Below are positions 1-8,348 of a stretch of DNA of 64,000 nucleotides, piece by piece (the first letter of the stretch is position 1; every line of letters starts with the position of its first letter). The notes under the pieces are model-generated. The model made no database searches and was not told where the DNA came from. It was given only the letters and a program-made list of their open reading frames with translations. This stretch comes from Halovulum dunhuangense (GTDB lineage Bacteria > Pseudomonadota > Alphaproteobacteria > Rhodobacterales > Rhodobacteraceae): the NCBI RefSeq assembly GCF_013093415.1, contig NZ_JABFBC010000003.1, positions 62,001 through 126,000 on the forward strand, written 5' to 3'. A program made the translations under genes and the position numbers.

Positions 1-322
1 CCATCACCACCGAGGACAGCACCATCACCGCGCCCACCGACAGGTCGATGCCCGCGGTCAGGATCACCAGCGACTGCGCCAGCGCCACGATGCCGATGAT
101 CTGCACCTGCTGAAGGATCAGCGTCAGCGCAAAGGGCGACAGGAAGCGCTCTCCCAGCAGCAGGCTGAAGCCCACCACCGCCGACAGAAGCACGATCAGC
201 GGCACCAGCGAGGGGGTGACATGCAGCGTGTGTTGCAGGCGCCTGGCGAAGCCGCGGCGCGAGTCGTGGAACTCGGCGACCGTATCGGCGGCGGTGGCGG
301 CACTTTCATGGCCGTCTGACAT
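1..322 (-). CDS. frcC: Sugar ABC transporter permease, FrcC-like (partial, runs off window start)
   Basis: This is the N-terminal 107 codons of an inner-membrane permease of the ribose/fructose importer class (BPD_transp_2 family). A short charged N-terminus (MSDGHESAATAAD) is followed by hydrophobic segments near residues 39-57 and 65-105, including the ITAGIDLSVGA-type stretch (here LTAGIDLSVGAV) that is characteristic of these permeases. The ATG at 322 has GGAGG about ten bases upstream; an in-frame ATG at 331 lies too close to it. It follows frcB on the same strand with a 77-base gap holding a strong hairpin. The symbol rests on the strong FrcB resemblance of its neighbour. The rest of the gene, and probably the frcA ATPase and frcK kinase, would lie outside the window. 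Confidence 0.8.
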   Translation of the reverse strand, partial: MSDGHESAATAADTVAEFHDSRRGFARRLQHTLHVTPSLVPLIVLLSAVVGFSLLLGERFLSPFALTLILQQVQIIGIVALAQSLVILTAGIDLSVGAVMVLSSVVM

Positions 323-352
323 GGGTTGCATTCCTCCCGGTCAAGGCACATC

Positions 353-376
353 CGCCCGCCGCTTTCGCGGCGGGCG
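353..376 (-). terminator. Intercistronic hairpin between frcB and frcC
   Basis: A perfect 10-bp stem (353-362 with 367-376) is closed by a four-base loop that reads GAAA on the minus strand. No T-run follows, so it is more likely a partial terminator or a 3'-end stabiliser that keeps the binding-protein mRNA more abundant than the permease mRNA. This arrangement is common in ABC importer operons; the function here is inferred. Confidence 0.5.
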
Positions 377-399
377 CGTCTTGCGTCAGGGCAGGGCGA

Positions 400-1431
400 T
401 CAGCCCCAGCACAGCTCCAGCCCCTCTGCGGAGGAGATCGACGGGACCCCCTCGACGGGCGCATCGGTGATAAGCTGCACGCCGGTGTTGAAGAAGTCGA
501 GCCCCGGCGAGGTTTCCGGCAGGCTGCCGTCGGCGGCATGGGCCGCGATCGCCTCGATGCCCAGCCGCGCCATGTCGAGCGGGTACTGCTGCGCGGTCGC
601 GCCGATCACGCCCTCGGCCACGTTGGTGACGCCCGGGCAGCCGCCATCCACCGAGACGACCAGCACGTCGTTCTCGCGCCCGATCGCGCGCAGCGCCTCG
701 TAGGCGCCGGCGGCGGCGGGTTCGTTGATGGTGTAGACCACGTTGATGGTGGGATCGATGGCGAGCAGGTTCTCCATGGCCTGGCGGCCGCCTTCCTCGG
801 AGCCGGCGGTCACGTCATGGCCCACGATGCGCGGGTCTTCCTCGTCGCCCCAGCGGTTCGGGTCGCCCAGCTCGATGCCGAAGCCGGTCAGGAAGCCCTG
901 GTTGCGCAGCACGCCCACGGTGGGCTGGCTCACGGCGATGTTCAGAAGCCCGATGCGGGCATTCGCGGCCTCGTCGCCAAGCTGGCCCGCGGCCCAGGCG
1001 CCGATCAGGCGGCCGGCCTCGAAATTGTCGGTGGCGAAGGTGGCATCTGCGGCGTCCGCGGGCGAAAGCGGCGTGTCGAGCGCGATCACCAGAAGCCCCG
1101 CCTCGCGGGCCTGCTCCACCGCGGGCGTGATCGACGAGGTGTCCGAGGCGGTCAGCAGGATGCCCTTGGCGCCGCTTGCGATGCAGGTCTCGATGGCCGC
1201 GACCTGGGTCTCGTGGTCGCCGTCGAACTGGCCGGCAAAGGCCATCAGCTCGATGCCCAGCGCCTCGGTGGCGGCCTCAGCGCCCTCGCGCATCTTCACG
1301 AAGAAGGGGTTGGTGTCGGTCTTGGTGATCAGGCAGGCGGACATGGGCTCGTGTCCGGCCGCGAAGGCGGCGCTTCCGGCCGTCAGCGCGATGGCACCCG
1401 TCAGCAGGGCCGTGGTGGTTTTCCTCAACAT
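400..1431 (-). CDS. frcB: Periplasmic fructose/ribose-type sugar-binding protein (FrcB-like)
   Basis: This 343-residue secreted protein delivers a sugar to the membrane permease encoded just downstream. It has a signal peptide ([19 protein letters not shown]..., cleavage around residue 24 after AFA) and then the periplasmic-binding-protein type I fold. Stretches such as [32 protein letters not shown] and [16 protein letters not shown] strongly recall the FrcB fructose-binding protein of rhizobia, which also binds ribose and mannose. The ATG at 1431 is preceded by GGGAGGAAACG. The gene is divergent from a ROK regulator, the same layout as the rhizobial frc locus. A predicted promoter and an inverted-repeat operator lie upstream. 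Family is secure; the exact sugar is inferred. Confidence 0.85.
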   Translation of the reverse strand: MLRKTTTALLTGAIALTAGSAAFAAGHEPMSACLITKTDTNPFFVKMREGAEAATEALGIELMAFAGQFDGDHETQVAAIETCIASGAKGILLTASDTSSITPAVEQAREAGLLVIALDTPLSPADAADATFATDNFEAGRLIGAWAAGQLGDEAANARIGLLNIAVSQPTVGVLRNQGFLTGFGIELGDPNRWGDEEDPRIVGHDVTAGSEEGGRQAMENLLAIDPTINVVYTINEPAAAGAYEALRAIGRENDVLVVSVDGGCPGVTNVAEGVIGATAQQYPLDMARLGIEAIAAHAADGSLPETSPGLDFFNTGVQLITDAPVEGVPSISSAEGLELCWG

Positions 1432-1475
1432 CGTTTCCTCCCATGGAACGGTAATTTCCTGTGTTGGCGGGCGCG

Positions 1476-1504
1476 ACCATCGGCGGATGGGGGCGGGTTG
1501 TCAA
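1476..1504 (-). promoter_or_regulatory. Predicted frcB promoter
   Basis: Reading the minus strand, a perfect -35 TTGACA (1499-1504) is followed after 17 bases by GATGGT (1476-1481, 3 of 6 matches to TATAAT). The 9-bp inverted repeat at 1505-1529 directly abuts the -35 box. It is seen by eye only; the start point has not been measured. Confidence 0.45.
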
Positions 1505-1529
1505 TAAATAACTTCCAGAGAGTTATTTA
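1505..1529. promoter_or_regulatory. Inverted-repeat operator between frcB and frcR
   Basis: Perfect 9-bp arms TAAATAACT and AGTTATTTA are separated by seven bases (tccagag). This AT-rich palindrome stands out in a GC-rich region and resembles operators bound by ROK repressors of the NagC/Mlc/XylR type. It lies just upstream of the predicted frcB -35 box and between the two divergent genes, so one dimer could control both. Binding by the ROK protein encoded next door is inferred. Confidence 0.65.
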
Positions 1530-1589
1530 ATTGGCCGCCGCAGTCGATTGCACTTGCGCGGCCGCGAAGGATCGGCACATTGCACGGTG

Positions 1590-2789
1590 ATGGATCATGT
1601 GCCGGAACAGGACGCCGGTGCCGGGACGTGGCCGCAGCCCGGTCGCGGCACAAACCAGAGCGGGATGCGCGAGCATAACGAGCGGCTGGTCCTTACCCTG
1701 TTGCGGCGCCGCGCGAACCTGGCCAAGGCCGACATCGCCCGCGAGACGGGCCTGTCCCCGCAGACCGCCTCGCGGCTGATCGGCACGCTCGAGTCGGAGG
1801 GGCTGATCCTGCGCGGCAAGCCGCAGCGGGGCCGCATCGGCCAGCCCTCGGTGCCGCTCTCGCTCAATCCCGAGGGGGCCTTCTTCCTGGGCCTCAAGGT
1901 GGGCCGGCGCACCACCGAGATGGTCGTGACCGATTTCATGGGCCGCATCCTCGACCGCGAAAAGCGGCTTTACGGCTATCCCGATTTCGACGCGGTGATG
2001 GAGTTCGCGCGCGGCTCTGCCGCGGCGCTGTGCGCGCGGATGCCGGCCGGGCATCGCGACCGGGTCGCGGGGCTGGGGGTGGCGATGCCCTTCCATTTGT
2101 GGAACTGGGCCGCGATGATCGGGGTCGCGCCCGAGCGGATGGCCAACTGGCAGACCCGCGACCTGGGCGCCGAACTGCGCGCCGTGCTGAGCATTCCGGT
2201 CTTCGTGCAGAACGACGCCAGCGCCGCCGCCAGCGCCGAGCTGGTCTTCAGCCGCAAGCCGCTGCCGGCGAGTTTCCTGTGCTTCTACCTGGCCTTCTTC
2301 GTGGGCGGCGGGCTTGCGCTGGGCAACCGGCTCTATACCGGGGCGACCGGAAACGCGGCGGGTTTCGGGCCCCTGCTGGTGCCCGATCTTGACGGGGTGA
2401 TCCGCCCGCTCATCGACATCGCCTCGCTTGCGAGCCTCGAGCAGAGCCTTCAGCAGGAGGGGTGCGATACCGTGCAGCTCTGGCGCGCGCCCGAGGGCTG
2501 GGACCTGCCGCAGGCCACGCTGGAGGCATGGGTCCGGCGGGCCGCGCATGGGCTGGCGCACGCGATCCTGGCCACGCAGACCATCCTCGATCTCGAGGCG
2601 GTGCTGATCGACGGCTGGCTGCCCAGGGCGCTGCTGGACCGGCTGACCACGCAGATCCGGGCCGATCTCGACGCGATCGACATGACCGGCATGGCGCGCC
2701 CCGATGTCGGCGCCGGCACGGTGGGCGTCGATGCCCGCGCGCTGGGCGCGGCCAGCCTGCCGCTGAGCGCGCGTTTCCTGGTGGACTGA
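1590..2789 (+). CDS. frcR: ROK-family transcriptional regulator of the frc operon
   Basis: The protein has a winged helix-turn-helix near residues 26-75 (NQSGMREHNERLVLTLLRRR, then KADIARETGLSPQTASRLIG) followed by a ROK sugar-kinase-like domain with the glycine-rich FFVGGGLALGN and GNAAGFG stretches. The cysteine cluster CxCGxxGCxE that binds zinc in many ROK proteins is absent. With the ATG at 1590 it has 399 residues; an in-frame TTG at 1548 would add 14. Neither start has a convincing ribosome binding site; 1590 is chosen because family members begin shortly before the NQxGxRxHNERLVL motif. Divergent from frcB, it probably represses or senses sugar through the intergenic palindrome. The ligand is not known. 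Confidence 0.8.
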   Translation: MDHVPEQDAGAGTWPQPGRGTNQSGMREHNERLVLTLLRRRANLAKADIARETGLSPQTASRLIGTLESEGLILRGKPQRGRIGQPSVPLSLNPEGAFFLGLKVGRRTTEMVVTDFMGRILDREKRLYGYPDFDAVMEFARGSAAALCARMPAGHRDRVAGLGVAMPFHLWNWAAMIGVAPERMANWQTRDLGAELRAVLSIPVFVQNDASAAASAELVFSRKPLPASFLCFYLAFFVGGGLALGNRLYTGATGNAAGFGPLLVPDLDGVIRPLIDIASLASLEQSLQQEGCDTVQLWRAPEGWDLPQATLEAWVRRAAHGLAHAILATQTILDLEAVLIDGWLPRALLDRLTTQIRADLDAIDMTGMARPDVGAGTVGVDARALGAASLPLSARFLVD

Positions 2790-2855
2790 GCGCGGCGGAC
2801 CGCGCCCGGGGCGGGCCGTCACCAAACTGTCACCGAGTGTCGCTAATCCGCGCCC

Positions 2856-3914
2856 ATGCAGGATATCGCGCTTTCCGGGCTGACCCGACATTTCGGCGCC
2901 GTCCCCGCGGTGGACGGCGTCACGCTGTCCGTGCCGGGTGGGGCGTTCTTCGCGCTTGTCGGCCCCTCGGGCTGCGGCAAGACCACGCTTCTGCGGCTGA
3001 TCGCAGGTCTCGAGGCGCCCGATGGGGGCACGATCCGGCTGGCCGGGCGGCTGGTCGCGGGCGGCCCCCGGTTCATCCCCGCGGAAGAGCGGGGCCTTGG
3101 CATGGTGTTCCAGTCCTACGCGCTCTGGCCGCACATGACGGTGGGGCAGAACGTGGCCTTCGGGCTGGCGCTGCGGTCGATGCCGCGCGCGGCGCGGGCC
3201 GCGCGGGTGGCCGAGGCGCTGGCGCTGGTGGGCCTGGCCGACATGGAGGACCGCCTGCCGCACCGGCTGTCGGGCGGGCAGCGGCAGCGGGTGGCGCTGG
3301 CGCGCAGCCTTGCGCTGCGGCCCGGGCTGATCCTGCTCGACGAGCCGCTGGCCAATCTCGACGCGCATCTGCGCCAGACCATGCTGTCGGAATTCCGCCG
3401 CATCCACCGCGAGGCCGGGACCACCTTCGTCTTCGTCACCCACGACCAGAACGAGGCGATGGCGCTGGCCGACCGGGTCGCCGTCATGGACCGTGGCCGG
3501 ATCGAGCAGGTGGCCCCGCCGCAGGACCTGTTCGCGCGCCCCGCCACGCCGATGGTGGCGCGTTTCGTGGGCGGCGGGCGCACGGTGCCCGTCGATGTGC
3601 TGGGCCGGACCCCCGCGGGCTGCACCCTGCGGCTTCAGGACCGGCTGCTCGAGGTGCCGGGCGCGGCCGCGACCGGCCCGGGCTGGCTGTGCCTGCGCGC
3701 CCGCGACCTGACGCCCGCCCCCGCGCGCGACGCGCAGCGCCTGTCGGCAAGGGTCGTCGACCAGCGCTTCGAGGCGGGGGACTATGTGCTGTCGCTGGCG
3801 CTCGACCGCGTCGAGGGGGTGACGCTCGAGACGACCTCGCCCACCCCGGCAACGCTGGGCGCGACCCTGGACGTGGGGCTGCGCGGCGGCTGGGTGCTGC
3901 CAAGGGCCGCCTGA
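2856..3914 (+). CDS. ABC transporter ATP-binding protein (FbpC/PotA-like)
   Basis: This 352-residue cytoplasmic ATPase energises an importer. Walker A GPSGCGKT is at residues 36-43, Q-loop Q86, signature LSGGQ at 138-142, Walker B LILLDE at 158-163 and the H-loop histidine at 196. A C-terminal TOBE-like extension follows, as in the spermidine/iron/2-aminoethylphosphonate transporter ATPases. It is the first gene of an apparent operon running to 8341 with a binding protein and a fused permease. The intergenic region upstream (2790-2855) carries no obvious strong promoter. Substrate cannot be told from the ATPase; automatic annotation as an iron transporter would be possible but is not supported here (see binding protein). 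Confidence 0.88.
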   Translation: MQDIALSGLTRHFGAVPAVDGVTLSVPGGAFFALVGPSGCGKTTLLRLIAGLEAPDGGTIRLAGRLVAGGPRFIPAEERGLGMVFQSYALWPHMTVGQNVAFGLALRSMPRAARAARVAEALALVGLADMEDRLPHRLSGGQRQRVALARSLALRPGLILLDEPLANLDAHLRQTMLSEFRRIHREAGTTFVFVTHDQNEAMALADRVAVMDRGRIEQVAPPQDLFARPATPMVARFVGGGRTVPVDVLGRTPAGCTLRLQDRLLEVPGAAATGPGWLCLRARDLTPAPARDAQRLSARVVDQRFEAGDYVLSLALDRVEGVTLETTSPTPATLGATLDVGLRGGWVLPRAA

Positions 3915-3918
3915 GCCG

Positions 3919-4983
3919 ATGCCGCGCCTGACCGCGCTTTCGGGGTTCGATGCCAAGGGACCTGCCTGCTTCCTGCTGGAAATCGGCGGCCGCCGGCTGC
4001 TGCTCGACCTGGGCGAGGGGCCGGACCACGCGGCGCGCCCGGATCTTTCGGGGCAGGCGCCGGTGGATGCGATCCTCGTGACCCATGCCCATGCCGATCA
4101 CGCGGGCGCGCTGGACATGGCCGGGCAGCTTGGCGACCCGCCGGTTCATGCCACTGCCCCGGCCATCGCCCTTGCGCCCAGGCTTGCCGGGGCGCGCGAG
4201 CTTCCCCTCGGCGCCAGCGTCATCGCCGGGATCCCGGTCGAGACCGGGCTTGCGGGCCATGCCCCCGGCGCGGTCTGGCTCAGGATCGGCGGGCCCGGGG
4301 GGCTGGTCTATACCGGCGACACCAATGCCGAGGGCGGGCTGTTTCCCTGTACGCCGCCGCCACCGGCCGCGGCCCTGGTCTTCGACGCCTCCTACGGGGC
4401 GGACGATGCGGGACTGGCCGACCAGCGCGCGGCGCTTCAGGCGCTGGCGGCGAGGGGGCCGCTGCTGCTGCCCGCGCCCGCGGGCGGCCGGGGCCTCGAG
4501 ATGGCGTTGGCCTTTCTCGAGGCGGGCCACGAGGTCGCGCTCTGCCCCGCGCATCTGTCGGCGGCGGCGCGGCTGGCGGGTTTCGGTCCGTGGCTTGCCC
4601 CCGGCGGGGCCGGGCGGCTTGCGCGGCTGGCCGCAAAGGCCCGCCCGCTGGAGATCGGCACCCCCGCCGCGGGCGTGATGATCGCGGCCGGCCCCAATGC
4701 CGAAACGGGCTTTGTGGCGGCGCTGGTCGGGCGTGGGGACGCGCGCATCGTCTTCACCGGCCATCTGGGGCAGGGCACGCCCGCCGCGGATCTGGTGGCC
4801 GGGGGGCGCGCGCGGTTCCTGCGCTGGAACGTGCATCCGCGCCTGTCGGATCAGGCCGCCATCCTGAAGGCCGTCGCCCCGCGCACGGCGCTTCCCGCCT
4901 TTCTCGGGCCCGGGGGGCGGCGCGCGCTGGCAGGCGCCTTGCCGGGCGCGCCGCTTTCAGAAACAGATGTGCTTGCATGGTAG
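3919..4983 (+). CDS. Metallo-beta-lactamase-fold hydrolase, beta-CASP-like architecture
   Basis: The 354-residue protein has the metal-binding motif HAHADH at 56-61 and YTGDTN with the ligand Asp at 134. A second half is laid out like a beta-CASP insertion (GRGLEMALAFLEAGHEVAL) and is followed by FTGHLGQGTPA and WNVHPRLSDQ at 303-312, a degenerate version of the C-terminal motif with the His ligand. Beta-CASP proteins usually cut RNA or DNA, but a related MBL role on small phosphodiesters is possible. The gene starts 4 bases after the ATPase stop and overlaps the phosphatase gene by 7 bases, so it is translationally coupled inside a transporter operon. It has no signal peptide, so it acts on imported or cytoplasmic substrate. 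Specific function unknown. Confidence 0.7.
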   Translation: MPRLTALSGFDAKGPACFLLEIGGRRLLLDLGEGPDHAARPDLSGQAPVDAILVTHAHADHAGALDMAGQLGDPPVHATAPAIALAPRLAGARELPLGASVIAGIPVETGLAGHAPGAVWLRIGGPGGLVYTGDTNAEGGLFPCTPPPPAAALVFDASYGADDAGLADQRAALQALAARGPLLLPAPAGGRGLEMALAFLEAGHEVALCPAHLSAAARLAGFGPWLAPGGAGRLARLAAKARPLEIGTPAAGVMIAAGPNAETGFVAALVGRGDARIVFTGHLGQGTPAADLVAGGRARFLRWNVHPRLSDQAAILKAVAPRTALPAFLGPGGRRALAGALPGAPLSETDVLAW

Positions 4984-5552
4984 CGCCGCTTTTCCAGTCC
5001 GATTTCCTGTTCCTGCGCCACGGGCGCACGGCGCTGAACGCGGCCGACCGGGTGGCGGGCTCCACCGATGTCGAGCTGGACGAACTGGGCCATGCCCAGG
5101 CGCTGGCCGCGCGCGACGCGCTGGCGGCCGAGGCGCTGGCCGCGATCTGGGTCTCGCCGCTTCTGCGCGCGCGCCAGACCGCCGCGGCGGTGGCGGCGGC
5201 GCGCGGACTGACACCCGCCATCCTGCCGGATCTTGCCGAACGCGACTGGGGCGCGTGGGAGGGGATGCCGCGCGCGGGGCTCGACCGCGACGCGACCCCG
5301 CCGGGCGGAGAGGCGCCGGCCATCTTCATCTCGCGCGTGCTGGGCGCGCTGTCGCGCATCGAGGGGCCGTTCCCCGCGCTGATCGTGGCGCATTCCGGCG
5401 TTGCCCGCGTGCTGGCCGCGGCACTCTGCCCCGCTCGGCGCTTGCGGCGGCCCGAGAATGGCGAGGCGGTGCGCTGGCAGCGGCTGGAGGGGGGCGGCTG
5501 GCGCCCCGTGTCGATCAGCTTTCCCGAGCTTCCGGTCCTGTCACCGAACTGA
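4977..5552 (+). CDS. Histidine phosphatase family protein (phosphoglycerate-mutase-like)
   Basis: This 191-residue cytoplasmic protein has the catalytic RHG at residues 14-16 (FLRHGRTALN) and the second active-site histidine at 139 (IVAHSGVAR). ELGHAQA and the SPLLRARQTA stretch between them are typical of small broad-specificity phosphatases such as CobC/GpmB relatives. The ATG at 4977 overlaps the end of the MBL gene (ATGGTAG), an arrangement that indicates coupling. Sitting between the ATPase/MBL genes and the binding-protein/permease genes, it may remove phosphate from an imported compound after the MBL enzyme has acted. That role is inferred from context only. Confidence 0.78.
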   Translation: MVAPLFQSDFLFLRHGRTALNAADRVAGSTDVELDELGHAQALAARDALAAEALAAIWVSPLLRARQTAAAVAAARGLTPAILPDLAERDWGAWEGMPRAGLDRDATPPGGEAPAIFISRVLGALSRIEGPFPALIVAHSGVARVLAAALCPARRLRRPENGEAVRWQRLEGGGWRPVSISFPELPVLSPN

Positions 5553-5628
5553 CATGCGCGCGTCACGCAGCCGTAACCGGGCAGGCATAGTCACGCGGCG
5601 AAATCCCTTCCTTGAAAGGCGCTGCAAG

Positions 5629-6618
5629 ATGACCCTTATCCGCACCCTGCCGCTTGTCCTGCTGGCCACCACCGCGCTGACCGGCGCGGCGCTTGCCCAG
5701 GCCGCCGGCACCATCACCGTCTATACCTCGCAGCCGACCGACCAGATGGCGGCGGTGGTCGAGGCGTTCAACGCCGATCACCCCGAGATCACCGTCGAGG
5801 TGTTCCGCACGGGCACCACCGAGCTGATGGCCAAGCTCCAGGCGGAATTCACCGCGGGCTCCACCCCCGCCGATGTCATGCTGATCGCCGATGCGGTCGC
5901 GATGACCCAGCTGAAGAACGACGGCCGGCTCTACACCTATGCCGACGCCCCCGTTGAAGGCCTGCCCGAGGCGGTGGTCGATCCCGACATGACCTTTTTC
6001 GGCACCAAGCTGATCACCACCGGGATCGTCTACAACACCGGCATGGTCACGGACGCGCCCACCAGCTGGGCCGACCTGACCGCGCCCGAGGTCGCCGCCT
6101 CGCTGATCATGCCCAGCCCGCTCTATTCGGGGGCGGCGGTGATCCATGTCGGCACCATGGTCCAGCAGCCCGAATTCGGCTGGGACTGGTACGAGACGCT
6201 GGCCGACAACGGCGCCGTCGCCGGCCAGGGCAACGGCACCGTGATCGAGGCGGTCGCGCGCGGCGAAAAGGCCTATGGCATCATCATCGAATACATGGCG
6301 CTGAACGCCAGGGCCGCCGGCTCGCCGGTGGAATTCGTCTTCCCCGAGGAGGGCGTCTCCTCGATCACCCAGCCGGTCGCGATCCTGCGCGACAGCGACA
6401 ACATCGACGCGGCCAAGGTCTTCGTGGACTGGCAACTCGGCCGCGCCGCGCAGGAGCAGTCGGTGGCGCAGGGCTATTTCCCGATCCTCGACGGCGTGAC
6501 CCAGCCCGAAGGTTATCCGCCCGTGTCAAGCCTTGCGATCCTGCCGGCCGATGCGGGCCGGATGCTGGCGGACGACATGGCCAACAAGCAGGGCTTTGCC
6601 GATCTCTTCGGCGGCTGA
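5629..6618 (+). CDS. Periplasmic substrate-binding protein of an ABC importer (type II fold)
   Basis: The 329-residue protein begins with a signal peptide ending at ALAQ (residue 24) and continues TITVYTSQPTDQMAAVVEAF, the usual start of Fe3+/2-aminoethylphosphonate/thiamine class binding proteins. Further family stretches are ADVMLIADAVAM and SPLYSGAAVIHV. The adjacent tyrosine pair that holds ferric iron in FbpA-type proteins is not present; the corresponding region reads GIIIEYMALNA. An organic or phosphonate ligand is therefore as likely as iron. It is separated from the phosphatase gene by 76 bases and is followed at once by the permease (TGA-c-ATG). Most automatic systems would call it iron-binding; I would not. 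Confidence 0.82.
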   Translation: MTLIRTLPLVLLATTALTGAALAQAAGTITVYTSQPTDQMAAVVEAFNADHPEITVEVFRTGTTELMAKLQAEFTAGSTPADVMLIADAVAMTQLKNDGRLYTYADAPVEGLPEAVVDPDMTFFGTKLITTGIVYNTGMVTDAPTSWADLTAPEVAASLIMPSPLYSGAAVIHVGTMVQQPEFGWDWYETLADNGAVAGQGNGTVIEAVARGEKAYGIIIEYMALNARAAGSPVEFVFPEEGVSSITQPVAILRDSDNIDAAKVFVDWQLGRAAQEQSVAQGYFPILDGVTQPEGYPPVSSLAILPADAGRMLADDMANKQGFADLFGG

Positions 6619-6619
6619 C

Positions 6620-8341
6620 ATGCGCGCCCGCGCCGGGGCGACCCTGGCGGGGATGCGGTTTCCGGGGGGCGGCGAGGGGATCCTCGTCGCCCTCGCGGCG
6701 TTCCATGTCCTGGCGCTCGGCCTCTGGCCGCTGGGGCGGCTGTTTCTCGAAGCCTTCGGCCCCGGCACGGATGGGGCCACCTTCGGCCTGATCCGCGAGG
6801 CGCTGGACAGCCGCGCGGTGTCGCGCGCCTTCTGGAACACGCTTGCCGCTTCGGCCGGATCGGTGGTCGTCTCGGTCGTGCTTGGCACCGGGCTTGCGCT
6901 GGCCACGGGGCTTCTGGCGCTTCGGGGCCGGGTGCCGATGACCTTTCTCATCCTCTCGCCGCTGCTGATCCCCTCGCAGATCCTGGCGCTGGCCTGGATC
7001 GAGCTGATGGGCTCCACCTCGCCGGTGCTGCGCCCGCTGGGGCTTGCGCCCGCGCCCGGGCAGGGCAACCCGCTCTATTCCGGGGCCGGCGTGATGTGGC
7101 TTCTGGGGATCGAGCACATGCCGCTGGTGTTCCTGTCGGTGCGCGCGGCGCTTCTGGCGGTCCCGCAGGCGCTGGTCGAGGCGGCGCGCATCGCGGGTGC
7201 CCGCCGCGCGCGCATCCTGCGCCGCATCGTGCTGCCGCTGGCGATGCCCGGCGTGCTGGCGGGCGCGGCGCTGGCCTTCGCCTCGGCGGTGGGGAATTTC
7301 GGCGTGCCGGCGCTGCTGGGGATCCCCGGCCGCTTCACCATGCTGACCACGCTGATCTACCAGCGGCTGAACGGCTTCGGGCCGTCGGTGCTGGGGCAGG
7401 TGGCGGTGCTGGCGCTGATGCTGGTGGCGCTGGGCGGCGCGGCGCTTCTGCTGCGCGCGATCCTTGCCGCGCGCGCCGTCCCGGTGGAGCGTGCCGGCCC
7501 CGCCATGGCGCCGATCCCGCCGGGCCGGGCGCGCCTGCCCGTCGAGGCGGCGCTGTGGCTGCTGCTTCTGACGCTTGCGATCCTGCCGCTGGCGGCGCTC
7601 ATGGCGACGGCCCTCATCCCGGCGCTGGGGGTGAAGCTGAGCCTTGCCACCGTCACGCTCGAGAATTTCCACGAGGCGCTGGCAAGCCCCGCGATCCGGC
7701 GCGCATTCGCCAATTCGTTCCTGCTGTCGCTGGGCGCGGCGGGGCTGTCGGCGGTGATCGCGCTGGGCCTTGGCTATGCGGCGGTGATCCGCGGAAACCG
7801 CACCGCGCGGCTTCTGGATCAGCTGGCCGACGCGCCCTATGTCGTGCCGGGAACGGTGCTGGGGATCGCCTATATCCTGGTGTTCCTGCCGCCGCTGCCG
7901 GGGATTGGCCTGTCGATCTATGGCACCGCCACGATCCTGTTCCTGGCCTATCTGGCGCGCTTCCTGCCGCTGGTGCTGCGCCCCGTCGCGGCGACGCTCG
8001 CGGGGCTGGAGCCGGCGCTGGACGAGGCGGCGCGCATCGTCGGCGCCCGCCCGCTGCGGCGGCTCGTCTTCGTGATGGCACCGATCGCCGCGCCTTCTGC
8101 CATGGCGGGTGCCATGCTCGTCTTCATGACCGCCTTCAACGAATTGACCGTCTCGGCGCTTCTGTGGTCGAGCGGGGTGGAAACCGTGGGGGTCAGCGTC
8201 TTCTCGCTGCAATACGAGGGCAATTCCACCACCGCCGCGGCCCTGTCGGTGCTGTCGATCGCGGTGGTGCTGGGGCTGGCGCTGATGCTCGACCGGCTGT
8301 CGGACCGCCTGCCGCCGGGCACGCTGCCCTGGCGGCAGTAG
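6620..8341 (+). CDS. ABC transporter permease, two fused transmembrane domains (FbpB/AepW-like)
   Basis: This 573-residue inner-membrane protein contains two BPD_transp_1 domains in one chain. Each has about six hydrophobic helices, and the cytoplasmic EAA loops that contact the ATPase appear near residues 187 (EAARIAGARRARIL) and 468 (EAARIVGARPLRRL). Such fused permeases pair with a single type of ATPase and a type II binding protein in ferric iron, thiamine and 2-aminoethylphosphonate importers. It starts one base after the binding-protein stop. It completes the transporter begun at 2856 and ends just before the convergent regulator gene. Confidence 0.87.
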   Translation: MRARAGATLAGMRFPGGGEGILVALAAFHVLALGLWPLGRLFLEAFGPGTDGATFGLIREALDSRAVSRAFWNTLAASAGSVVVSVVLGTGLALATGLLALRGRVPMTFLILSPLLIPSQILALAWIELMGSTSPVLRPLGLAPAPGQGNPLYSGAGVMWLLGIEHMPLVFLSVRAALLAVPQALVEAARIAGARRARILRRIVLPLAMPGVLAGAALAFASAVGNFGVPALLGIPGRFTMLTTLIYQRLNGFGPSVLGQVAVLALMLVALGGAALLLRAILAARAVPVERAGPAMAPIPPGRARLPVEAALWLLLLTLAILPLAALMATALIPALGVKLSLATVTLENFHEALASPAIRRAFANSFLLSLGAAGLSAVIALGLGYAAVIRGNRTARLLDQLADAPYVVPGTVLGIAYILVFLPPLPGIGLSIYGTATILFLAYLARFLPLVLRPVAATLAGLEPALDEAARIVGARPLRRLVFVMAPIAAPSAMAGAMLVFMTAFNELTVSALLWSSGVETVGVSVFSLQYEGNSTTAAALSVLSIAVVLGLALMLDRLSDRLPPGTLPWRQ

Positions 8342-8348
8342 CGCGGGC

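Noticed and set aside
1527-3956. 809-codon open frame on the minus strand
   Set aside because: Antisense to frcR and the ATPase gene; repetitive Arg/Pro/Gln composition.
5629-8341. Assignment of the importer as a ferric-iron FbpABC system
   Set aside because: The binding protein lacks the adjacent tyrosines expected for ferric iron, and the operon carries two hydrolases; substrate left open.
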